A stretch of 64,000 nt of DNA from Silanimonas sp. (GCF_027531545.1 NZ_JAPZSC010000007.1:33557-97556); one strand, 5' to 3'. Counted from the first letter of the stretch, positions 1 through 8,875 are shown. Notes: generated by a model from the sequence alone, not told the origin. Program-made: numbers and translations.

Positions 1-14
1 GGAGGCAGTGAGCG

Positions 15-911
15 ATGTCGAATGTGTTCCGCGGCGCCTGGGGCGCCGTTCTCGTGGCCGGCCTGATGGCCGGTATGTCGGCGGCCGCCCAAGGGGCGAA
101 CTACACCCTGACGGTCGAACCCAACTACCCCGCGGACCAGATCCGCGAGGTGTACGGGCCGCTGGTGGGCTATCTCAACCGGACCACTGGCCATCGCTTC
201 ACGGTGCGATCGGCGGCCAACTTCAACGAGCACTGGCGCGACCTCCGCTCGGGTGCCAAGCACCAGTTCGTCTTCGAAGAAGGGCACTTCTTCGACTACC
301 GCCGCAAGCGCAGTGGCGCCATCGGCGTGGCGCGCACGCAGGAGAACTCGGCGTTCGTGATCGCCGTGGCCGACCCCGAGATCGCCGCCGAAGGCCTCGA
401 GGGCATCGTCGGCCGCACCGTCGCCAGCCTCGGCGCGCCGAACCTGGCCTACGTGCTCGTGTTCGACGCCTTCCGCAACCCGCTGGCGCAGCCCGAAGTT
501 CGCTCGGTCAGCAGCAAGTGGTCGGACGGCCCCGACCTCGTCTTCTCCGGGGACGTGGAGGGCACCCTGCTGCCGGCCTACATGGCGAGCGAGAACCCGG
601 CACTCACCGAGATCTGGCGCAGCCGCGAAGTGCCCGGCCGCGTCTTCAGCGCCTCGCCGGAACTGCCGCAGGACGTCCGCCAGAAAGTAGCCGACGCGCT
701 GCTCAAGCTGCACGAGGATCCGGAGGCCTACGCGGTGATGACCGAACTGCGCACCGAGCGCCTCGTGGCGGTCGACCAGATCGCCTACGACGGACTCGAG
801 CGCTTGCTGGTGAATTCGTTCGGCTACGTGGCGCCTGCCGAACCGGCGGCACCCGCAGCCGCCCCGGCCGCGGCGGAAGCGCCTGTGGAAGCCTCCGCGC
901 CCGCCAACTGA
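15..911 (+). CDS. PhnD-like phosphate/phosphonate ABC transporter substrate-binding protein
   Basis: This 298-residue protein has an N-terminal Sec signal peptide (about residues 1-27, hydrophobic, ending in AAAQGA) and a periplasmic-binding fold of the PhnD/phosphonate-binding type: the YPADQIREVYGPLVGYL block near residue 40 is the family's typical opening. The last 25 or so residues are an Ala/Pro/Glu-rich tail that the family does not need. The start is set by GGAGG at positions 1-5. Family members bind oxyanions such as phosphonate or phosphite in the periplasm, but many stand-alone copies have no known ligand. No permease or ATPase lies next to it in the window, so the substrate is unknown; upstream partners could lie outside. 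Confidence 0.75.
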   Translation: MSNVFRGAWGAVLVAGLMAGMSAAAQGANYTLTVEPNYPADQIREVYGPLVGYLNRTTGHRFTVRSAANFNEHWRDLRSGAKHQFVFEEGHFFDYRRKRSGAIGVARTQENSAFVIAVADPEIAAEGLEGIVGRTVASLGAPNLAYVLVFDAFRNPLAQPEVRSVSSKWSDGPDLVFSGDVEGTLLPAYMASENPALTEIWRSREVPGRVFSASPELPQDVRQKVADALLKLHEDPEAYAVMTELRTERLVAVDQIAYDGLERLLVNSFGYVAPAEPAAPAAAPAAAEAPVEASAPAN

Positions 912-926
912 GGCGGGCTCCGTCAC

Positions 927-946
927 GCTGCCCAGTCAGGGGCAGC
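927..946. terminator. Candidate hairpin between convergent genes
   Basis: A 7-bp inverted repeat (GCTGCCC / GGGCAGC, loop AGTCAG) sits between the convergent 3' ends of the PhnD-like and cyclase genes. It has no T-tract on either strand, so a terminator role is only a guess. Confidence 0.3.
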
Positions 947-1823
947 GGAAGTAGATCAGGGCATCGGCATTCTGCGCCGAGCCCTTGCCGAGACTGATCA
1001 CGCCCGAGCGACGGAGCTTGGCCTCGTCGCGGTGCACGCGCTGCTCGTCGTCGCCCTCGATGCGGAAGAAGCTGCCGTTGGTGGAGCGGTCGGTCAGGAT
1101 GTACTGGCCACGCTGGAACTCGATCACGGCATGGCTACGGCTGACGCAATCGGACTCGACGACGATGCTGCTGCCCGGATCGCGGCCGAGGGTGAGCGGC
1201 GGCGAGGTTGGCGTCAGTTCGATCGTCCGTCCCTTGAACTCGAGGATCAGGCGGCTGTCGAGGCCGGGTGTCCCGATGCCGAGCGCGCTCTGCACCATCG
1301 TCATGCCGGCGGGATTCTCCTGCCAGATGATGTCGACGATATCGATGGCCTGCAGCTTGCCCGACACCTGGGCCGTGCCCAGCGAGCGGAAAGGCGTGTG
1401 CCTGAGGCCCGCCACGGTGGAGGCCGTGGTGACGATCTGTTCACGACCCGCCAGCTTGGCCATCCGCGCGGCGGTGTTGACGGCATCGCCGTAGACATCG
1501 CCATCGTCCTCCACAAGGCATTCGCCGAAGTGGAGGCCGATGCGGATCGCGAGGTGGTTGGCAATGCAGGTCGGGTCTGTCGCCACATGGCGCTGCATGG
1601 CCACGGCGGCGTCGACGCCGTCCATCGCCGTCGGAAGGGCGCACATGATCTCGTCGCCGATGGTCTTGATGACGCGCCCGTCGTACTTGCGGCACACCAC
1701 CGACAGGCCCTCGAGGATCTGCGCGATGAGCTGGCGGGCGACCACGTCACCGCGCTGCTCGAACAGCTTGGTGCTGCCACTGACGTCGGCAAACAGCAAT
1801 GTCAGGGGCCTGGACTGGGGCAT
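936..1823 (-). CDS. Class III adenylate cyclase with C-terminal FHA domain
   Basis: This 295-residue soluble protein fuses a class III nucleotide cyclase domain (about residues 6-168) to a forkhead-associated phosphothreonine-binding domain (about 205-295). The metal-binding aspartates are visible as D13 in FADVSGST and D57 in IGDEIM. N116 and R120 in DAVNTAAR match the transition-state pair. K53 and D109 fit the adenine-selecting residues, so ATP to cAMP is the expected reaction. The FHA core shows LGRDPGSS, SRSHAVI and STNGSF. There is no membrane segment or sensor domain. The FHA part suggests that activity or localisation responds to a Ser/Thr kinase; a RIO-type kinase lies at 49-50 kb but any link is unproven. 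Confidence 0.85.
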   Translation of the reverse strand: MPQSRPLTLLFADVSGSTKLFEQRGDVVARQLIAQILEGLSVVCRKYDGRVIKTIGDEIMCALPTAMDGVDAAVAMQRHVATDPTCIANHLAIRIGLHFGECLVEDDGDVYGDAVNTAARMAKLAGREQIVTTASTVAGLRHTPFRSLGTAQVSGKLQAIDIVDIIWQENPAGMTMVQSALGIGTPGLDSRLILEFKGRTIELTPTSPPLTLGRDPGSSIVVESDCVSRSHAVIEFQRGQYILTDRSTNGSFFRIEGDDEQRVHRDEAKLRRSGVISLGKGSAQNADALIYFRCP

Positions 1824-1854
1824 CGGGCGAACTCCTTCCGGCGGGAAGCTTACC

Positions 1855-4134
1855 TCAGGCCAACCCGGCGGCGGCGGCCACGATGTCGGCTTCGGACGGC
1901 AGCACGAGGAAAGCCGCGCCGGCCAGCGGCGTGTAGGTGTCGGCGCCGCAGACGCGGGCCAGCGGCGTCGCGCCGAGGCCGCCCTCGACCAGCGCGGTGA
2001 TGATGCCCTCGCCCACCCCGGCGCTGCGGCGGCCCTCGTCGACGACTAGGATGCGCTTCGCGGTTTTCGCCTGCTCGAGGATGAACGCCTCGTTGAGCGG
2101 CAGCAGCCAGCGCAGATCGACCACGCGGACCTTCCAGCCTTGGGCAGCTTCGATCTGCCGCGCGGCCTTCAGGCTCATCGGCACGCCGTTGCCGAAGGTG
2201 TAGATCACCAGATCATCGCCCTCGCCATAGACCTTGCCCTCGCCCACCGGGATGGCGCGGTCGGGTGCCGGGTACTCGGTGAGCCACCCGCCGTCGCCGG
2301 CTTCGTGCAGGTCCTTCGTCATGTAGGTGGCGATCGGCTCGAGGAAGGCGCAGACGCGCCCGTCGACGCGGGCCAGGGCCATCATCGTGCGGAGCATCAT
2401 CGCCGCATCGTCGCCACGGCTGGGGCAACCAATGACCAGGCCCGGGATGTCACGCAGCGCGGTGATCGAGTTGTCGTTGTGGAAGTGCCCGCCGAAGCCT
2501 CTCTGGTAGCCGAGGCCGGCGATGCGCACCACCATCGGGTTGCGGTACTGGCCGTTCGAGAAGAACTGCAGCGAGCAGGCCTCGCCGCGGATCTGGTCGC
2601 AGGCGTTGTGGAAGTAGGCGAGGTACTGGATCTCCGGCACCGGGATCATGCCGAGGTTGGCGTAGCCCTGCGCGAGACCGAGGATGATGGTCTCGTCGAG
2701 CAGCGTGTTGAACACGCGCGCCGGGCCGAAGGCCTTGTGCAAGCCCTTCGTCACCGTGTAGACGCCGCCCTTCTGCGCGACGTCCTCGCCGAACAGCAGG
2801 GTCTCCGGGTACTTGGCGAACAGGTCGTGCAGCGCCTGGTTGATCTGGATGGCGAGGTGTTTGGCCGGCTGCTTTTCGGGCAGCTTGGCCTCGCCGCCGA
2901 AGGCCTTCAGGCGGGCGTCCGCATAGTCGTTGCGCGTGGCCTCGCGGTGCACGAGCTCCGGATGGTGCGGGGCCAGCGGCGCGATGATCTCCTCGAGGGT
3001 CTCGATCTTCGGGCGGCGGTCGGCCTCCTCGGCGGCGGCGAAGCACTTGCCGCGGAAGGACTCGTAGTACGCCAGCAGCTGGTCCTTCGACATCAGGCCC
3101 GACATCAGCGCGATCTCGGCGGAGCGCAGCAGCGGGTCGCTGGCCTCGACCTGCACGAGTTCATCGATCGAACGCCATTCGATCTCGAAGTCGGTGCCGG
3201 CGTGGCCCATGATCCGCGTGGTCTTCAGGTGCAGGAAGGTCGGGCGGCGCGTGCGGCGGCAGTGCTCGACGGCAGCGGCCACCTGCCCGTAGCCGGCGGC
3301 GAGGTCGAGGCCGTCGGCGAAGAAGTAGTCGAGGCCATGCATGTTGCGGTAGCGCTCCGCCACCCAGCCGGTCGGCGTCTTCACCGAGATGCCGATGCCG
3401 TTGTCCTCGCAGACGTAGAGCACCGGCGCCGGCAGCTTCTGGTGTGCCGTCCACGCCGCGGCGTTGAAGGCCGTCTGGGCGGTCGCGTGGTTGCTGCTGG
3501 CATCGCCGAACGAACAGATCGCGATCGAGTCCTCGGGGATCGGCAGCGCGTGGCCGATGCGGCGCGCCTGTTCAATGGCGACCGCCGTGCCGAGCGCCTT
3601 CGGCAGATGCGAGGCGATGGTCGAGGTCTGAGGCAGCACCCACAAGGGCTTGCTGCCCCAGACCTTGTGGCGGCCGCCCGAGGCCGGGTCGTCCTTGCTG
3701 GCCGCGAAGCTCAGCGCCGAATCCATGATCGGGTCCATGCCCGGCAGCTTGCGGAAGCGCTCGGCCATGAAGCCGCCCGAGCGGTAGTGCAGGAAGGCCG
3801 GATCGGTGTGGCGCGTGGCGCGCGCGACCATCGCGTTGCCTTCGTGGCCACTGGAGCCGATGGTGTAGAAGACCTTGTTCTGCACGCGCAGCACGCGCGC
3901 CATCAGGTCGAGGTGGCGGCTGATCAACTGCGACTCGAACAAGTGCAGGAAATCGGTGGCCGTGAGCGTGGCACCGGGCAGCACCGCGGCATCGGCGGGC
4001 GGCGCGGCCTGGACCGGGCCGTCCCAGGCCTTCACGAAATCGCTGAAATTCTGGTCGCAGATCTCGGCGCGATTGAGGCCACGCATGCGGGCGGGGACCG
4101 GACGGGGAATCGCGGGGGCGTAGACGGCGGACAT
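1855..4134 (-). CDS. Fused E1 alpha/beta 2-oxoacid dehydrogenase (2-oxoisovalerate type)
   Basis: This 759-residue protein carries the thiamine-diphosphate E1 alpha domain (about residues 40-400) and E1 beta domain (about 410-759) in one chain; in most bacteria these are separate subunits. The TPP motif reads GDASSNHATAQTAFN and CEDNGIGI, and the beta half begins with LLFGEDVAQKGGVY. It should decarboxylate a branched-chain 2-oxoacid and pass the acyl group to a lipoyl E2, but no E2 or E3 gene is in the window. The reading frame extends upstream to 4335 without stop, but homology begins near the ATG at 4134, and the upstream stretch would collide with the divergent MFS gene's leader. Substrate assignment is by family only. 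Confidence 0.8.
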   Translation of the reverse strand: MSAVYAPAIPRPVPARMRGLNRAEICDQNFSDFVKAWDGPVQAAPPADAAVLPGATLTATDFLHLFESQLISRHLDLMARVLRVQNKVFYTIGSSGHEGNAMVARATRHTDPAFLHYRSGGFMAERFRKLPGMDPIMDSALSFAASKDDPASGGRHKVWGSKPLWVLPQTSTIASHLPKALGTAVAIEQARRIGHALPIPEDSIAICSFGDASSNHATAQTAFNAAAWTAHQKLPAPVLYVCEDNGIGISVKTPTGWVAERYRNMHGLDYFFADGLDLAAGYGQVAAAVEHCRRTRRPTFLHLKTTRIMGHAGTDFEIEWRSIDELVQVEASDPLLRSAEIALMSGLMSKDQLLAYYESFRGKCFAAAEEADRRPKIETLEEIIAPLAPHHPELVHREATRNDYADARLKAFGGEAKLPEKQPAKHLAIQINQALHDLFAKYPETLLFGEDVAQKGGVYTVTKGLHKAFGPARVFNTLLDETIILGLAQGYANLGMIPVPEIQYLAYFHNACDQIRGEACSLQFFSNGQYRNPMVVRIAGLGYQRGFGGHFHNDNSITALRDIPGLVIGCPSRGDDAAMMLRTMMALARVDGRVCAFLEPIATYMTKDLHEAGDGGWLTEYPAPDRAIPVGEGKVYGEGDDLVIYTFGNGVPMSLKAARQIEAAQGWKVRVVDLRWLLPLNEAFILEQAKTAKRILVVDEGRRSAGVGEGIITALVEGGLGATPLARVCGADTYTPLAGAAFLVLPSEADIVAAAAGLA

Positions 4135-4252
4135 GGCGGGGGCGGAATCGGGAAAACGGCCATTGTAGGCGCTGCGTGATCGTGCGGCGCGGCAGCCGTT
4201 CCCGGCGGACGGGGCTTCCGCTACGGTGCCGCGAGCCTTGGAGACGCCCCGG

Positions 4253-5569
4253 ATGAGCCCGACCGCCCTACCCCCGCCTTCGCCCCTGCAGCGCTGGACC
4301 GCGCTGGTTTTGGTCAGCCTGGCGATGTTCGGCAACTACTACCTCTACGACGCGCTCGGCCCGGTGGTCGACCTGATGCGCTCGCAGCTCGGCTTCAGCC
4401 ACAGCCAGGTGGGCTGGCTGTACACCGCCTACAGCATCGCCGCCCTGCTGGTGCTGCTCGCCGGCGGCTGGTTCATCGACCGGTTCGGCACTCGGTTGGC
4501 CCTCGTGGTGTTCGCGGTGGTCTGCGTGATCGCCGCGGCGATGACGGCGCTGGGGCCCGATTTCGAAACGATCGTGGCCGGTCGATTCCTGCTGGGCCTG
4601 GGCGCCGAACCGATGATCGTCGCTGCGGTGACCGTGCTCGCCCGCTGGTTCAAGGGCAGCGAGCTCAGCTTCGCCTTCGGCCTGAACCTGTCGATCTCGC
4701 GGCTGGGTTCGGCCTCGGCCGACTGGTCGACCGGATTCGCGGCACCGCTGTACTCGAACTGGCAGGACCCGCTCTGGCTGGCCACGGCCATCGGCGGCGT
4801 CGCGGTGGCGGCGGCGATGCTGTACTGGATGCACGAACGCCGAGTCGAAGGCCGGGCCCACCTCGGCGAGCGCGCGCCACCGGACGAACTCAAACTCTCG
4901 CAGATCTTCCGCTTCCCGCGCACGTACTGGACCATCGTCGCGCTCTGCGTGGTGTTCTACGCGACGGTGTTCCCGTTCCGCGGCTTCGCCATCAACTATT
5001 TCCAGCAAGCGCACGGCCTCGACCGCGAGAGCGCGGGCGCGCTCTCCAGCCTGCTCCCGCTGGCCGCCATCGTCGCCACGCCGATCTTCGGCCTCATCGT
5101 CGACCGCGTCGGGAAGCGCTCGCTGTTCATGGCGGGCGGCTCGCTGCTCATGCTGCCCTTGTTCCTCGCGGTCACCTACCTGCCGCCGGGGCCGCTGGTT
5201 GGCCTGCCGGGCGGTGCCGAGGTGCCCCTGACCCTGCTGGTCTGCATCGGCCTGTTCGGGCTCGTGTTCTCGCTGATCCCTGCGGTGCTGTGGCCCTCCG
5301 TGCCACAACTGGTGGACGAGGAGCGGCTGGGCTCGGCCTACGCGATGATGACCTTCTGCCAGCAGGTGGGCATGGCCGCGGTGCCGGTGGTGATCGGCAA
5401 GCTCAACGACTGGGCCGGCGCCTCGCCGGAGAACCCCGCCGGCTACACGCCGGGCATGTGGTTCTACACCGCGCTCGGCGCCTGCGGGCTGGTGTTCTCG
5501 TGGCACCTCTGGTGGTCGGGGCGTGGACCGTCTCCGGCCCACGCGCTCGACCTTGCGCCGGCTCGATAG
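4253..5569 (+). CDS. MFS transporter, 12 predicted membrane segments
   Basis: This 438-residue integral membrane protein has alternating hydrophobic stretches consistent with 12 helices. The loop after helix 2 reads WFIDRFGTRLAL, a version of the MFS motif A (GxxxDRxGRR), and is echoed in the second half by GLIVDRVGKRSLF. The ATG at 4253 follows ACGCCCCGG with only weak ribosome-binding character; a GTG at 4226 is possible. It is divergent from the E1 gene. The substrate cannot be read from the sequence; major facilitator proteins are proton- or gradient-driven carriers of small solutes. Confidence 0.75.
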   Translation: MSPTALPPPSPLQRWTALVLVSLAMFGNYYLYDALGPVVDLMRSQLGFSHSQVGWLYTAYSIAALLVLLAGGWFIDRFGTRLALVVFAVVCVIAAAMTALGPDFETIVAGRFLLGLGAEPMIVAAVTVLARWFKGSELSFAFGLNLSISRLGSASADWSTGFAAPLYSNWQDPLWLATAIGGVAVAAAMLYWMHERRVEGRAHLGERAPPDELKLSQIFRFPRTYWTIVALCVVFYATVFPFRGFAINYFQQAHGLDRESAGALSSLLPLAAIVATPIFGLIVDRVGKRSLFMAGGSLLMLPLFLAVTYLPPGPLVGLPGGAEVPLTLLVCIGLFGLVFSLIPAVLWPSVPQLVDEERLGSAYAMMTFCQQVGMAAVPVVIGKLNDWAGASPENPAGYTPGMWFYTALGACGLVFSWHLWWSGRGPSPAHALDLAPAR

Positions 5570-5571
5570 CC

Positions 5572-6165
5572 CTATTGCGTCAGGAAACCGGGCTGCGCGC
5601 GCACGCGCTCAAGCCATTGCGTGACGTGGGGAAACTCATCGAGCGCGATACCGGCCGCTGGCGCGTCGTGGGTGTAGGCGAACAGCGCGATGTCGGCGAT
5701 GCCGAAACCGGTGCTGGCGAGGTAGGGCCGCTTCGACAGCGCCGTCTCCATCACGCCGAGGGCATCGCGCGACTTCTCGCGCAGGCGCGGCAGGTCGGCG
5801 CGACGCGGGTGGTCGGCGGGCAGGAACTTCGCGATGAAGCGCGCGACGGCGACATAGGGCTCGTGGCTGTACTGCTCGAAGAACAGCCATTGCAGCACCT
5901 CGGCGCGCTCGAAGCGGCCCTGCGGCAGCAGCGGCGAGCCTTCGGCGAGGTAGCAGAGGATGGCGTTCGACTCGGGCAGCACGCGCCCGTCGTCGAGTTC
6001 GAGCATCGGCACCTTGCCGTTGGGGTTCTTGGCGAGGAAATCCGGCGAGCGCGTCTCACCCTTGAACAGGTCGGTCTCGACCCACTCGAGCTCGAGGCCC
6101 AGCAGCGAAGCCGCCAGCAGCGCCTTGTAGCAGTTGCCGCTGGCGCGCATGCCGTAAAGCTTCAT
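5572..6165 (-). CDS. Glutathione S-transferase family protein
   Basis: This 197-residue cytosolic protein starts MKLYGMRASGNCYKALLAA and shows the thioredoxin-like N-terminal domain with the glutathione-contacting NGKVPMLELDDGRVLPESNAI stretch split over residues 48-68 (cis-Pro and ESNAI). The all-alpha C-terminal domain follows from about residue 85, including GIADIALFAYTHDA. Members conjugate glutathione or act as peroxidase/isomerase; the substrate is unknown. The ATG at 6165 overlaps the stop of the upstream acetyltransferase by four bases (ATGA), so the two are probably co-translated. Its 3' end abuts the convergent MFS gene. Confidence 0.85.
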   Translation of the reverse strand: MKLYGMRASGNCYKALLAASLLGLELEWVETDLFKGETRSPDFLAKNPNGKVPMLELDDGRVLPESNAILCYLAEGSPLLPQGRFERAEVLQWLFFEQYSHEPYVAVARFIAKFLPADHPRRADLPRLREKSRDALGVMETALSKRPYLASTGFGIADIALFAYTHDAPAAGIALDEFPHVTQWLERVRAQPGFLTQ

Positions 6166-6725
6166 GCGCCTGCCCCCGCAGTGCCGCGCTTCGCGGCGAG
6201 CCATTCGGCGCGGGTTTGCCCCCACACGTCGATGGGCACGTCCTCGAACGGCGGCGGCAGTTTCCCCGGGCCGCGCTTCCGCGAGCCCAGCCGCTGGGCG
6301 ACCTTCTGCGAAGGCACGTTGCCGGGATCGATGCAGTGGATGGCGTCGTCCCAACCGAGCGTCTCGAAGGCCCAATCGCGGGCGGCGAGGCCGGCTTCCA
6401 CGGCGAAACCCTGCCCCCAGGCGTCGGGATGGAAGGAGTAGCCGATCTCGTTGCCGGGCCAGCCATCGGGGCGCCACGGCCCCATCTGGCCCAGCCAGCG
6501 GCCGCTGGACTTCTCGACCACGCTGAACATGGCGAAGCCCTGCAGCAGCCACGCCCCGGGCATCTGCAGGAACTTCCGCCAGGCGGGCGCACGCAGCAAC
6601 GCGCCGCCGATGTATCGCGCCGCGTCTTCGCTCGCCAGCATCTCGGCGTAACGGTCGAAATCCGCCAGCACCGGCACGCGCAGCAGCAGCCGCTCGGTTT
6701 CCAGCGTCGGGCCCAGGACGGCCAT
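6162..6725 (-). CDS. GNAT acetyltransferase (RimJ/RimL type)
   Basis: This protein of about 187 residues begins with the LETERLLLRVPVLADFD segment typical of RimJ/RimL-like N-acetyltransferases and has a GNEIGYSFHPDAWGQGFAVE region corresponding to the acetyl-CoA pyrophosphate-binding loop. It would transfer acetyl from acetyl-CoA to an amine, either a protein N-terminus or a small molecule. An ATG six bases upstream (6731) abuts GGGGA directly, leaving no spacing, so the ATG at 6725 is the better start. It forms a two-gene unit with the glutathione S-transferase downstream through an ATGA overlap. Confidence 0.8.
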   Translation of the reverse strand: MAVLGPTLETERLLLRVPVLADFDRYAEMLASEDAARYIGGALLRAPAWRKFLQMPGAWLLQGFAMFSVVEKSSGRWLGQMGPWRPDGWPGNEIGYSFHPDAWGQGFAVEAGLAARDWAFETLGWDDAIHCIDPGNVPSQKVAQRLGSRKRGPGKLPPPFEDVPIDVWGQTRAEWLAAKRGTAGAGA

Positions 6726-6744
6726 CGTCATTCCCCGGATAGCG

Positions 6745-6768
6745 ATCGGGCCCGTTGCCGGGCCCGAT
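6745..6768. terminator. Strong hairpin downstream of gcdH
   Basis: A perfect 10-bp stem (ATCGGGCCCG / CGGGCCCGAT) with loop TTGC lies four bases after the gcdH stop and before the GNAT start on the same strand. No T-tract follows, so it may be an intrinsic terminator of GC-rich type or an RNA-stabilising structure. Confidence 0.5.
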
Positions 6769-6771
6769 GGA

Positions 6772-7935
6772 TCAGAACGCGTTGATGCCGGTCAGCTCGC
6801 GTCCGACCACCAGCTGGTGCACCGTCTCGGTGCCCTCGTAGGTGATGACCGACTCGAGGTTCAGCGCGTGGCGGATCGGGCAGTACTCGGTGGTGATGCC
6901 CGAGCCGCCCAGCAGGTCGCGGGCCTCGCGGGCGATGTCGATCGCCATGCGCACGTTGTTCCACTTCGCGAGCGACACCTGCGTGGGCTGCATGGTGCCG
7001 GCATCCTTCAGACGACCGAGCTGCAGCGAGAGCAGCTGCGCCAGCGTGATGCGGCGGGCCATGTCGGCCATCTTGACCTGCGCGCTCTGGTTGGCCGACA
7101 CGGGGCGGCCGAACAGGATGCGCTCCTTGGTGTAGTTCACGACTTCCGTGAGGCAGGCCTGCGCGGCGCCGATCGGCCCCCAGGTGATGCCGTAGCGGGC
7201 CTGCGTGAGGCAGCCGAGCGGGCCCTTCAGGCCCTTGACGTTCGGCAGGCGCTGGCTGTCCGGGATGCGCACGTTGTCGAAGAACAGCGCGCTGGTGACC
7301 GAAGCGCGCAGGCTCATTTTCTTGTGGATTTCCTGGGCCGCGAAGCCCTTGGTGTCCGTCGGCACGATGAAGCCCTGGATGCCGTCGTCGGTCTGCGCCC
7401 AGACGATGGCGATGTGGGCCAGGTTGCCATTGGTGATCCACATCTTGGCGCCGTTGATGACCCAATCACCGCCGTCCTTCTTCGCGGTCGTCTTCATGTT
7501 GGCCGGGTCGGAACCACCGTGCGGCTCGGTCAGGCCGAAGCAGCCGATGATCTCGGCCTTCGCCATGCCCGGCAGGTAGCGCTGGCGCTGCTCCTCGCTG
7601 CCGTAGGCGTAGATCGGGTACATGCACAGCGAACTCTGCACCGAGACGAAGCTGCGGATGCCGGAATCGCCGCGCTCGAGCTCCTGGCAGATCAGGCCGT
7701 AGCTGACGGCATTGAGGCCGGCGCAGCCGTACTGCTCCGGCAGCGACGAGCCGAGCAGGCCCATCGACGCGATCTCGGGCACCAGTTCCTTCGGGAAGCG
7801 GCCCTGGTCGAAGGCGTCGCCGATGATCGGGATGACCTTCTCGTCGGTGAAGCGGGCGACGGCATCCTGCACGGCGCGCTCTTCCTCGGTGAGCAGCGAA
7901 CGGATGTCGAACAGATCGGTCGGGTTCAAGGGCAT
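6772..7935 (-). CDS. gcdH: Glutaryl-CoA dehydrogenase
   Basis: This 387-residue acyl-CoA dehydrogenase matches the glutaryl-CoA subfamily: the FAD-contact block GCFGLTEPHGGSDPANM, the WITNGNLAHIAIVWAQ segment and the C-terminal ITYEGTETVHQLVVGR with the catalytic base Glu at about residue 367. SLRASVTS contains the arginine expected to bind the gamma-carboxylate. It oxidatively decarboxylates glutaryl-CoA to crotonyl-CoA in lysine, hydroxylysine and tryptophan breakdown, passing electrons to ETF. Length is as expected for the mature enzyme. It appears monocistronic, framed by hairpins on both sides (6745-6768 and 7958-7983). Confidence 0.93.
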   Translation of the reverse strand: MPLNPTDLFDIRSLLTEEERAVQDAVARFTDEKVIPIIGDAFDQGRFPKELVPEIASMGLLGSSLPEQYGCAGLNAVSYGLICQELERGDSGIRSFVSVQSSLCMYPIYAYGSEEQRQRYLPGMAKAEIIGCFGLTEPHGGSDPANMKTTAKKDGGDWVINGAKMWITNGNLAHIAIVWAQTDDGIQGFIVPTDTKGFAAQEIHKKMSLRASVTSALFFDNVRIPDSQRLPNVKGLKGPLGCLTQARYGITWGPIGAAQACLTEVVNYTKERILFGRPVSANQSAQVKMADMARRITLAQLLSLQLGRLKDAGTMQPTQVSLAKWNNVRMAIDIAREARDLLGGSGITTEYCPIRHALNLESVITYEGTETVHQLVVGRELTGINAF

Positions 7936-7957
7936 GGCGGGGGCTCGCTCGGAATGG

Positions 7958-7983
7958 GAAGAGGCCGGAAAACCGGCCTCTTC
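7958..7983. terminator. 11-bp perfect hairpin between glycine-zipper gene and gcdH
   Basis: GAAGAGGCCGG pairs perfectly with CCGGCCTCTTC around an AAAA loop. It lies 23 bases upstream of the gcdH start and downstream of the glycine-zipper gene on the same strand. It may terminate the upstream gene or act in the gcdH leader. A T-run is lacking. Confidence 0.5.
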
Positions 7984-8049
7984 GGGACCCGCGGATTGTA
8001 GCCCAGCCAGCCGGGGACCTGCCGCCCCCGGGGTGACGGCGGCGTGCGC

Positions 8050-8739
8050 TCAGCCCTGGGAATCGGCCAGCGGGGCCGGGTTGGCGACGATGATCACGCC
8101 GTCCTTGATCGGCAGGCGCTCGCCCGGCTTGTCGAGGGTCCGGACGGTGCCGCCCTGGCCCTCGTAAGTCCACTGCACGTCGTAGCCGATCACCTTGTCG
8201 CGCTCGCCGAGCTGGATCGTGTCGCCGGGCTTCTCGCCGAGGCGGAGGCTCTTCACCTCGCCCTCCAGCGCGTACTGCACTTCGTAGCCCACGACCTCCT
8301 CACGCGGCTCGCTCACCGTCCGGCAGTCCTGCACGGTTTCGTTGTAGCGGCGGCCGCCGGTGTGATTGCGGTCGATCTCACGCCCGGCGTAGCCGCCGGC
8401 GACGGCGCCCGCGACAGTGGCGACGTCGCGGCCTCGGCCACCGCCCACCTGGTTGCCGAGCAGGCCCCCCACCAGGGCGCCCACGACCATGCCGTCCTTG
8501 TCCCCGAAGCGCTCCTGCGCCCGGCGCTCGACCACGCGGTCCTCGCAAACCCGGCGCGTGCCGGCGACCATTTCCTTGATCGGGGTCGCGGCCAGCACGT
8601 TGGCGAGGATCGGCTCCTTCACGGTGATGGGCTCGGCCGAGACAACGTCGGCGTAGGTCGGGCCGAAGACGTTGTAGGCGCCGACAGCCGCACCGGCCGC
8701 GAAAACAACGCCAATGGCGATGAGAGTCTTGGTGTTCAT
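8050..8739 (-). CDS. Glycine-zipper 2TM-domain envelope protein
   Basis: This 229-residue protein has an uncleaved anchor or signal segment at residues 5-24 and a glycine-zipper 2TM domain near residues 85-112, seen as GMVVGALVGGLLGNQVGGG followed by AGAVAGGYAGREID. The C-terminal 100 residues form a repeated YEVQYALEGE / YDVQWTYEGQ unit with interspersed LGEKPGD / LGERDKV. Such proteins are linked to outer-membrane stability in the SlyB/RcnB-like sense, but no exact function is established. It is the first of two glycine-zipper proteins within 3 kb (see 10885). Confidence 0.7.
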   Translation of the reverse strand: MNTKTLIAIGVVFAAGAAVGAYNVFGPTYADVVSAEPITVKEPILANVLAATPIKEMVAGTRRVCEDRVVERRAQERFGDKDGMVVGALVGGLLGNQVGGGRGRDVATVAGAVAGGYAGREIDRNHTGGRRYNETVQDCRTVSEPREEVVGYEVQYALEGEVKSLRLGEKPGDTIQLGERDKVIGYDVQWTYEGQGGTVRTLDKPGERLPIKDGVIIVANPAPLADSQG

Positions 8740-8875
8740 GGCATTCCCCGTCGTGGACAGCGCAATCGCGCGCTGGCCAGAAACATGCCGCGCCGAAACT
8801 GAACACGCGCCGAAACTGTCAATCCATGTGTTCAGCCCCAGTGTATCGTCCGGTCATCGCCCAAGGAGGTCCCCC

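Noticed and set aside
2140..4179. Plus-strand ORF of 679 residues opposite the E1 gene
   Set aside because: It is Ala/Arg/Val-biased with no motif and is the antisense of the dehydrogenase.
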